This document shows, piece after piece, positions 55,832 through 64,000 of a stretch of 64,000 nucleotides of DNA. The notes beneath the pieces were generated by a model, which did not search any database, was not told the origin of the DNA, and saw nothing but the letters and a program-made list of their open reading frames with translations. Both the position numbers and the translations under genes were made by a program. This stretch comes from Amoebidium appalachense. Lineage: Eukaryota > Ichthyosporea. Numbering within the stretch: the first letter of the stretch is position 1; every line of letters starts with the position of its first letter. The stretch is taken from assembly GCA_963693365.1 (NCBI GenBank), contig CAVNZM010000001.1, positions 1,798,001-1,862,000 of the forward strand, written 5' to 3'.

Positions 55832-58800
55832 ATGGATCCAAACAAAACTGGCGTAAACAAAATCACCATGTGGAAAGGTGAAGGGAAGACTGGTCCCGAT
55901 AGCAAAACTACCTATTTTCAATGGGAAATCATTTTTCTCGGCATGATGACCGGCACTAAAGGTGTCCGACTCGTGGATGTTGTCCTTGCTGACAACTACG
56001 TCCCCCCTACCACCGTCGCGGTTGACGGTGAACCCCCCTTCTATGGCTACGGCACTACCGCGGAACTCAAAGAGGCCCGCAATTGCCTCCTGCTCCATAT
56101 GATACAGAACATCGACCCTTCCGTCCTCACCACCGTTGCCCAGTACCGTATTGGCATGGACCCTGAACGGGCCATGTGGAAATTCCGTCAACACTATCTC
56201 CAAGGCAAACCCGATCAGATCCGCATCCTTCACCGTCAGTGGGATGCCTGTGCCCTTCAGCCCGGTGAATCATTCACCACCTACCTGAGCCGTCTGCAGA
56301 CCATCGTGAACCAGCTCCAGTCTCTCCAAGATGAGTCCATTCACTTCACTCGTCTAGCTGAGAAGTTCTTCAATGAACTCACCACCAGAGACGACCTCAC
56401 CCCTGAGTTCAATCGTCTTATCGAAGACTATCACTTCGGTGATAAGCTATTCCCCGACTTCGAGTCCCTCCATAACCACGTCAAGGGCATCGAGTTACGT
56501 CAAGACCTCAAGATGCAACTCCGGAACAACCGTGCCCACCGTGCCTCCAAGTCCAGCATGGCATTAAATGCCAGTGCTCCCCCCCGTGATCTTCCTCGCC
56601 GTGACTTACGCACCCGACTTGACCGTACCTCTGGCACGGACCTCCGAACTCGTCTCTCCCGTCAGCACACCCGATCCCGTTCCCCCCACCGGCCTGCCTT
56701 CCGGTCCACGTCTCGTTCCCCCAGTCGTTCCCGTTTCTCGGGTTCCCGTCGTTCTGATTCCCCGGCTCGTTCTAACACCCCGTCCGTGAAAGAATGCTCC
56801 TACTGCCACGAGCCTGATCACACGATCATCGATTGCCCTGAGCCGAAATGCCGTATGTCCAGACACAACCGTTCCCGTCAAGGCAGTGAGAAATCTGTCT
56901 CCTTTGCTTTCTCGGCATACAATGCTAGCTCCGTCCCCGTGTCCTCCGACCCTGCCTGGGATTCCGGGTGCAACATGACTGTTTGCCCCACCCGTGAGTT
57001 CTTCCATGACCTCACTCCCCTTCCGACACCGACTCCCGTTGCTGCCTTCAATGGCACCCCCGTCTTGGCCACTCACACCGGCCATATCGTCATCAACACC
57101 ACCACCGACCATGGCACTACCACCCTAACCATTGAAGCCTACTACACCCCGTCTGGCCAAGCCTTCCTCATTTCAACATCCCAAGCTGCTGCCGAATACA
57201 TCAAGGGTGATTTGAACGATGCCTCCACTCCGTCATTCCTCTTCGACCGACTCACCGGCCGTCATCTCGTCAACCTCCGTCTACACAACGGTCTGTATTA
57301 CTTCAAGGACTACACCATTCAACCACCCACTCGTCCTGTGGCTCTGGCTGCCACTACCAGTGTTAACCCATCCATCTGGCACCATCGTCTGGGGCACCGA
57401 GCTATGACCAGCATCAAGGACATGGTGAAACACGACCTTGTTATTGGTCTCCCCTCCTCTGTCCTCGACTGTGATGTTCCTGATTGTCATGGCTGCATTA
57501 TGGGTAAGACCACCAAGGCTCCGTTCAGGGGTGACCGTCCTCACTCCAACATCCCCGGTCATGAATGGCATTGGGATTTTTTTGAGCCTACCACAACATC
57601 GTACGGAGGTTCCAAGGTTGCTCTCGTCACTGTCTGCCGTGCCTCTGGCCTCGTCAAGATCTACCCGATGGCCGACCGTACCACCACCCTGGATATTCTC
57701 ACAGCTCACACCAACCTCGTTGCCACCCATGCCCCCTCCAAAGTTGGTGTTTACCACTTCGACTCCGGCTCTGAGTTCACCTCCAAGGATACCCGTGCTT
57801 TTTGCCTCTCCCAGGGCATCAAGGCCAGCTATGCTCCGGTGGACTGCCCTCAACTGAACGGCTATGTTGAACGACGTATGCGGTTCCTCCAAGAGATTGT
57901 CCGTTGCCTCCTCCATCAAGTCCAAGATCAGTCTCTGTCTCCCCAACTGTGGGCTGAGGCCCTCCAACATGCCGCCTACATCATCAACGTCACCCCGTCC
58001 ACGACTGCCAATGGTCGTACACCATTCGAGGTTTTCTACGGTGTCAAGCCCGACATCTCCGAGCTCAAAGTGTTCGGTTGCCCTGCCTACACTCACGTGC
58101 CAGCCTCTAAACGGAACAAGCTGGCCCCCACCGTCAAACTCGGCATGTATATCGGCTATGATCTTCAATCACACTGCCACCGGATCTTCAATGCCACCAC
58201 CCATCGTGTCGGCCTCTTCCGTGATGTGATTTTCGACGAATCAGCTTATCTCCCGTCCGACATTCCATCAACCTTTCCGACCCCCGACACCACTGCTACC
58301 TCGACCACCCCACCCCCCACAGTTGACACTGAAGATGATGTTTGTCTGGTGTACTCTGGCCCCCCTCCTGCCATCGTCGTTCCCCCGACACCCCCCCCCC
58401 ACCGGCCCCCCTGCCCCCGTGCCCGTCCAGCCTGCCGACCCTCATCCTGGCCCTGGCAACGTCACACCCATCCGACCCGGCTCCCCCGACAACTTCCACT
58501 CGGCCCCGTCCAGCCCGGAGGTTGCCCCCCCTGCACTTCCGAACTTCCAAGTTCCCCCCCCACCGTCTCCACCTACCCCGGTTCCTGCACCCCGTCGTTC
58601 TGCCCGTCTCCAGGGCAAGGTTGGACTTCAAGCCACCACCACCCTGCCAGTCCCCCCCGGTCCCCCCATCAACATCGACCAACTACCCAAACTTGTCCGT
58701 CAACTCTGTTCCGGACCCAATGGTGATCAGGTCAAGTCAGCCCTGACTGCTGAGTATCAAGCCTTCGTCGACAAAGACATCTTTGAACTTGTTGACCCTC

Positions 58801-60239
58801 CCCCTGGTGCTAACATCGTCGGCTTCAAGTGGATTGTCTCCGAGAAAACTCTCAACTCGGCTGGTGACACCAAGATCAAGGCACGTGGTGTTGCTCAAGG
58901 CTTCAGTCAGCAATACGGTGTTGACTATGAGTTGATTGAGAGCCCTGTCATCCGTCCGGCTGCTCTCCGTGCCATCCTAGCTCTGGCCGTTGTTGAAGGT
59001 CATGACATACATCAACTCGACGTGTCTACGGCCTTTCTCAACAGCCCACTCACCGAGACCATCTACATGAAACAACCCCCGGGATTCATCACCATGGCCA
59101 CACTTGGCAAGGTCTGGAGACTCAAGAAAGCCCTGTACGGCCTCAAGCAAGCCTCCAAGGCTTGGTACGACTTCCTCGACGGCATTCTTCTTGCCCATGG
59201 CCTGACCCGTACTAAGACCGACCCGTGCATCTACCTCCGGTTCTTCCCCAACAACGATGTGGTACGGGCTGGTAACTACGTCGATGACTCCACCATCACC
59301 AACACCCGGGGTTCTACTGCTGCCAGTGACCTGGCTGCCCACATCAGCAAGATGGCCAGCTGTCGTATGAGTCCATTTGACCGTATGCTCGGTGTTGATT
59401 TTAATCACTCTGATCCCCATCACCTCCACATGCACCAGAGGTCTTACATCATGGATATCATCCACGACTTCAACCTCACCGATGCCAAGTCCAAGTCTAC
59501 CCCCATCCCTGCAGGCACCACCGTCTCCCTGGCTGATTGCCCCCCCCAACCGTTCACCGTGCCCTACCGTGAGTTACTCGGCCGTCTCCTCTGGGTGGCA
59601 CGGTGCACACGTCCCGACATTGCCTATGCCATCGGCTTCCTTGGTCGGTTCAGCACCAACCCCGGCAAGACTCACTGGGACCTTCTCCGTCGTGTGGCCC
59701 GGTACCTGCTCGGCACCATTGACCTTGGCATTGACTACAAGTACTCGGCCACCCAGTCCCCCATACTCGAATGCTACACGGATGCTGACTTTGCTGGTTG
59801 TGCCGACAGCAAGAAGTCTACCACCGGCTACATTATCGTGTTTGCTGGTATGCCCGTCATCTGGTACTCCAAGCTCCAGCCCATCACGGCCACCAGCACC
59901 ACTGAAGCTGAGCTGATTGCTCTCAATGCTGGCACCCAAGAAGTTGCTTGGGTCCGTGACCTCTTCAAGGAACTCGGCTGTCCCATGCTTGCTCCGACTC
60001 CGGTGTACTGTGACAACCAGTCGACCATTGCCATCGTCAACTCCACCGGCATCAAGCACCGTACCAAACACATTGCCGTCCGGTATCACAACACCAAGGA
60101 CTACATTGCCAGTGGGGACGTGGTTGTCCACTACGTTGAGTCAGCCCACAACTTAGCTGACATACTCACCAAACCCCTCCCCGGCCCGAGTCATGTCCAC
60201 CATCGTGCTCGACTTTGTTTACCGGATATTGTGGATTGA
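55832..60239 (+). CDS. Copia family 1A gag-pol polyprotein (E7), one frame change
   Basis: ATG at 55832; the open frame upstream has no ATG. Domains in order: gag, Arg/Ser-rich stretch, CCHC knuckle CSYCHEPDHTIIDC (near 56795), protease WDSGCNMTVCP (near 56957), integrase zinc site HRLGH...CHGC (57380-57500), catalytic D, D, E (WHWDFFEP, FDSGSEF, NGYVERRMR), Pro-rich linker, RT with YVDD at 59277-59288, RNase H (DADFAG, TEAEL, CDNQST) and stop at 60239. A run of 10 C at 58391-58400 puts RT-RNase H one base out of frame with gag-integrase; both frames are otherwise open. The product would form particles, copy the RNA and integrate the cDNA. Confidence 0.94.
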
Positions 60240-60677
60240 CCCGACCTACTTCAAGAGTGATTTTCTCATGTGTACTACTTACTTTATCAACATCATTATA
60301 TCATATGTATTGCCTTTGTGGGTATGCCCACTTAGGGTTTATATATAAGGTTTGACCTGTACCATCACTCTACTCTATCTTTCACTGGTTTAAAACCCAG
60401 TTAATCAAACACCGCCTATACACGTTATATATATTCGTTGTTTTTGCCCCGGTTCCTTCCCCCCCCCCTCCCCCCCCCCCCCCTTCCCCCCCCCCTTCCC
60501 CCCCCCCCCCCCTTCCCCCCCCCCCCCCTCCCCCCCTCCCCCTCTCTCCCCCCCCCCCCCCCCCCCGGGAAAAGTACACACTTTAATTTTTTTTTTTCCG
60601 TTTCTGTTCTCAAGTGGGGAGATTTCACTAGTTCAGTGGGGATATGATAACACAAACTTCAAAGTCTTAAGTGGGGA
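60240..60677 (+). other. E7 3' untranslated region with C tract and three AGTGGGGA motifs
   Basis: C-rich tract at 60459-60566. AGTGGGGA at 60613-60620, 60635-60642 and 60670-60677, the last directly before the LTR as the expected plus-strand primer. A TTTATATATAAGG word lies near 60338-60350. Confidence 0.88.
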
Positions 60678-61602
60678 TGTTGTAATACGTAGTATTTACA
60701 TATGGTAAGATCTTCTCAGTTTGTGTTATGTTTCAGTTCATATGCTTAGTGTAAATGCCACACTCCTATTATGTAAAGTGTAGCATCGATCTCCGATATG
60801 CTTGTATACTTGTAATCGTGTTGTATCGGCTTTAATCGTGTATTGTAATATCGATTAGAATATTTATATGTGTGTACACGGATCCACCCACTCAGGGAGA
60901 GACGTGTACATGTTCGTGTGTACATAAATATCTCTGGTTATAGTTATGCTATTACTATCTTGTTTGTTGATCTGTGCTCTCTTTTCCTTCCTCTTTCTCC
61001 TTCCTTATTTTCTTTTCTTTCTCTCCTTGTCTTCATGTGTATAATCGTATTTCTTTTCTACTAATATATGTTAGGTAGATTTGTGTTACTTAATACGTGT
61101 TCATTGGACGGTAACACACTTAGGCTACACTTAGAATAGCATGTGTGTTTAGACTTCATTAATTCACTTTAGTTTTCATGTGTTGCCGGGCTTTAACCAA
61201 TCATCAAGGTTAAGTGTGATATGTCTGAGTCTTTGCAGTATGTCATAGGTTAGAACTTCCTTGATGATGACACGAGTTGATCCTAACTAGTGTCTGTGTC
61301 CTATCGTGTACGCCTCCGCGTACCGGATCTCTCTGAAAGCAATTGGTTCTTAGTGATTGGTTTCTATTAGAGATGGATCTGATTTCCGACTGGTCGGAAA
61401 TCATGTATGGATTGGACTTAGAGGAATTTCAGGTATTTATTCGAAGATCAGAATAAATTCAGTTCAGTCGTGTCTAAACATTGATGTCTGTTGTGTACAC
61501 TGCTCCGATCGTTCCGTGTTTTGTTGTTGTGTGTGTCTGTGGTGTTTTCACACTGCACCACTGTGTCTCTGCTTACATCCCAAATACTTATAGAAATTAA
61601 CA
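60678..61602 (+). repeat. Copia 1A 3' LTR of E7
   Basis: 925 bp; AATAAA at 61452-61457 would end the transcript. Confidence 0.96.
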
Positions 61603-61644
61603 CACGCCCCACCGTAAAAAGAAGTATGTCGTCCTCGACATACG

Positions 61645-62394
61645 TCACCATGCTCCACACAATGAGTCAATGTATCCGTGGAACGATGCAAGGTCACCTC
61701 TGCGTTGGTGGAACTCTCGGATCTTGTACGGGCAGGCTAAGTCTTTCTCACACTCCCAAGAGGTGAATGAATGATCTTTGCCTGCCCACTTGATCTGGTA
61801 CCACTTGTAAGGGGTGGATTGCTTGCGCCGTTTCTGAATTCTTACGTCAAGCACCTTTTCCACCACCCACTCATCCGGCAGAACCTTGTTGAAGTTGTGA
61901 CTATCGCCCGTGTCCGGGAGGTGAGAGAGATCTTGAGGCCGAATTCTATTTTGCTCACTCAATTCAAGCTGAATATCGTCCACGTGCCACTTAGATTTCT
62001 TCATAGTTGCTAAGCTTCGGATCTCGTACGTGACCGGGCCGACCCTTTTGACGATTTCGTAACCCGTAATCCACCGTACATCCCAGGCACCGATATTTTT
62101 GGCTTGATTCCGAACACGTATCCGTGCACCCTTCTTAAATTCACGAGCCATCGAGGGGCCTGGGGGCTCTCGTACGGCACGTTGCTGGACCACAGCACGG
62201 AGCAGAGGCAGACGGGCTAGTATCTCTCGCCGGTATGCCTTCCACTCTGGGTCCTTGAGTGCCGGGTGGTTACTGCTAAGAAGGGCAACGTCAGGGAATT
62301 GTGTTGCCTCTTGCCCGTACACAAGATAATACGGTGTACATTGCAAAATTTTGTGTGCTGTTGTATAATATGATCGTGTGTCTGTGACAAACAA
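61645..62394 (-). pseudogene. Ty3/gypsy integrase C-terminal part with chromodomain
   Basis: Begins inside integrase with FVTDTRSYYTTAHKILQCTP and YYLVYGQEATQFPD, the region after the catalytic Glu, goes through a basic GARIRVRNQAK / WDVRWITGYEIVKRVG segment, and ends with a chromodomain (EWVVEKVLDVRIQKRRK, YKWYQIKWAGKDHSFTSWE). Chromodomains of chromoviruses steer integration to marked histones. About 250 codons are open, but the catalytic D,D,E part, RT and gag are absent, so it is a remnant. Confidence 0.85.
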
Positions 62395-62748
62395 TATGTT
62401 TATAAATGAACGGGGTTGACTAGACCACGCTTTGCTTAGTTACGTGCTAGTCCTACTTACACCTAGTAAGCCGAGCACACTGAGTGAGCTCTGAAGCCCC
62501 CGACATGCCCTTATATCGGAGCTCGCACAGCGGCTCAGACATGCGCATCGGTATGTGCTTTTTGGCTACGAGCCAATCACATACGGTTCACGGTTCTGTC
62601 CCATGGCTATCACGGTTCCAATAAACTTAGTGAGCCAATCGGGTGACAGTACTTGACTATCGATGCATTCCACAGTCATACCTCACGGCTACTTGCATAT
62701 TTTCCCATGATAAAACTATAACTTAACACTCATGGTTCCCCTACTACG
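62395..62748 (-). other. Leader of the gypsy relic, no coding signal
   Basis: Lies between the right LTR and the truncated integrase frame. The sequence after the LTR on the minus strand, CGTAGTAGGGGAACC, is not an obvious tRNA-complementary site. Confidence 0.5.
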
Positions 62749-62967
62749 TGTCGGTCCCATGTGACTATTATATCTGTTTTCCCATGAATAATTCTGCAAG
62801 CTGCACGTGCACATATGTTTAACTTCTTGCTCATGCGCACAAGACTGGGGGGAGACATGCATACTGGCCTACCTAAGATCAGACACAGTGGTATATATAC
62901 ATGTACACGTGTGCGTATATCTCAACCTGTGTACATCCATACTAGATATCCGGTATAATATACCACA
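62749..62967 (-). repeat. 219 bp LTR of the gypsy relic, right copy
   Basis: TGTCGGTCCC to AATATACCACA; borders a family 2 gag at 62968. Confidence 0.88.
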
Positions 62968-63113
62968 ATGGCATCAACGAATTTCTCGGCAATGGTGGTT
63001 CTTATGAAACGGTGGATGAGTGGCTCCCACTCGAAATAGTTGAGACACTTCTCATCCTTCTTCTCGGACGGATTCCATTGTGGAAGGTTGATGTACGACG
63101 GTTTGTCAGTCAT
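62968..63113 (-). pseudogene. Copia family 2 gag, N-terminal stub (E6)
   Basis: ATG at 63113, MTDKPSYINLPQWNPSEKKD to FIRTTIAEKFVDA, then cut by the gypsy LTR. Differs from E5 at several residues (PQWN for PIWN, EKKDEKC for EKRDEKR), so it is an older or separate copy. Confidence 0.9.
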
Positions 63114-63189
63114 GGTTGAAGCAGTATGTACGGAGGAATTTCGCGGTTGTAACGAGATTGTGTGTTAGCGTGCAAAGGGGCCGTAAACC

Positions 63190-63926
63190 TGTTATTTTTG
63201 TGTGGGTAAACGGAGAAGCAGAGAGCACAGATGGGTGTAAGTTATACACAACACAGAGACAAACGGGAGAAACACAACCGGAGAGGTGGAACGATTACTG
63301 GGACCATAGGAAACAAATTCGACTGCTTGATATTTATTTCAAGATGAAGTTCCTTTTATACTCAGGAATGTGAAATCGATAAACCAATCAAAAGAACGAA
63401 AACTCTATTTTCCAATCAGAAAGACGAAAACTATGAGGGTAAAATAAATCGATCGAAATGCCTGTCGACACATAGAAGATAAAACACAATCCTCTAAAGA
63501 AAGTAATCTTCTAATAAAAGGTACAGAAACATTTAACAAAATGAAACCACTTATGTATTTATTAGTTCACATCATATATTTATACATGTTCTACGTCGTG
63601 GGAAAGGAAGGAAAAGGAATGAGGATAGAAAGGAATGGAATGGGAAAGGAATCGAATAGAATTAATGAGGAATGTAGGTTACTATATTTGGGATAATATA
63701 ACGAGATCTGATTGGACAACATATTTAGATATTGACGCAAACAACAATACGTGTGCGCGGGCTAAATATCTCGATGTGTACACAGATCTAAGATATCGGT
63801 GCACACGGAGGAAAGGAAAGAAGGAAAGGAAGAAAGGAAAAGGGAAAATGAAACAAACTACAACAAACTAATAAACACATATAAAACTCAACTTCTAAGT
63901 CTTGCCGATAATCATGGGAAGATGAC

Positions 63927-63927
<1 letters not shown>
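63190..63927 (-). repeat. Copia family 2 LTR, diverged (E6)
   Basis: 738 bp, TGTTATTTTTGTG to AAGATGACA. It is the 5' LTR of the gag stub and is longer than the 708 bp LTRs through extra GGAATGG-type sequence near 63600-63680. Confidence 0.9.
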
Positions 63928-63959
<32 letters not shown>

Positions 63960-64000
63960 TATATCTCTCTCCCTTGTTTCTGTGAGCACAGATATCTGTA
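63928..64000. repeat. C run and unassigned end of window
   Basis: A run of about 31 Cs to 63958, then 42 bases with no match that I recognise. Confidence 0.7.

Larger units (their letters stand above)
54845..61602 (+). mobile_element. Copia family 1A full-length copy E7, TSD CACGC
   Basis: LTRs at 54845-55769 and 60678-61602 are both 925 bp with no difference noticed by eye. Flanks are CACGC at 54840-54844 and 61603-61607. Primer site GGTTATGCAGCCC at 55770, gag-pol at 55832-60239 and purine tract AGTGGGGA at 60670-60677. It is the best preserved and probably youngest copy in the window. Confidence 0.96.
54625..62967 (-). mobile_element. Short chromodomain Ty3/gypsy relic, split by copia E7
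   Basis: Two copies of a 217-219 bp sequence with TG...CA ends (54625-54841 and 62749-62967) enclose an internal part of only about 1.15 kb (61603-62748 plus 54842-54844) once copia E7 is set aside. The internal part encodes a gypsy integrase end with a chromodomain. Most of gag-pol is missing. No TSD is seen for this element. Confidence 0.72.

Overview
The window reads as animal-lineage (holozoan) nuclear DNA packed with transposable elements. The only clear host gene is a MARK/PAR-1 type Ser/Thr kinase on the minus strand (start codon at 11649, last visible exon ending at 3638). It has at least 11 exons with GT-AG introns, a MARK-type kinase domain and a UBA domain. Its introns are full of G/C homopolymers and GT microsatellites. 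The 3' part of the gene (further spacer and any KA1 domain) is not in the window; a copia fragment at 1-3212 lies where it should continue. No tRNA, rRNA, bacterial-type operon or CRISPR array is visible.

Nearly everything else is mobile DNA. Two Ty1/copia families dominate. Family 1 has 925-935 bp LTRs in two subfamilies, 1A (inner end ATTACAACA) and 1B (ATTATAACA). Copies: a 3' part plus a gag stub (1-3212, 1B); a full-length copy with a large internal inversion (12772-20446, 1A, TSD CCCCA); solo LTRs at 23926-25567, 26488-27420 and 29379-30313; a full copy (33971 to about 40530, 1B); a damaged copy (about 49505-54336); and an intact-looking copy (54845-61602, 1A, TSD CACGC). Family 2 has about 708 bp LTRs: a full copy (42913-49139), a solo LTR nested inside a family 1 solo LTR (24145-24852) and a gag-LTR fragment (62968-63927).

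Other elements: two DIRS-like tyrosine-recombinase retroelements on the minus strand (26404-30916, RT/RNase H but no recombinase; and 31549 to about 42800, with RT, RNase H and recombinase, split by the 1B copia copy); a decayed piggyBac-like transposase (21826-23760); and a short chromodomain Ty3/gypsy relic between 217-219 bp LTRs (54625-62967), itself split by the intact copia copy.

Layout: 1-3212 copia; 3213-12771 kinase gene and its upstream region; 12772-20446 inverted copia; 20447-23925 CA repeat and piggyBac; 23926-31548 solo LTRs and DIRS element 1; 31549-42912 DIRS element 2 with nested copia; 42913-54336 two copia copies back to back; 54337-62967 gypsy relic with nested copia; 62968-64000 family 2 fragment. 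Target-site duplications let the order of many insertions be read directly. Several patches (about 39.99-40.95, 41.8-42.9, 44.90-45.09 and 48.91-51.59 kb) look like good copies from which short words have been removed. They cross element borders, so an assembly or consensus fault is a real possibility.
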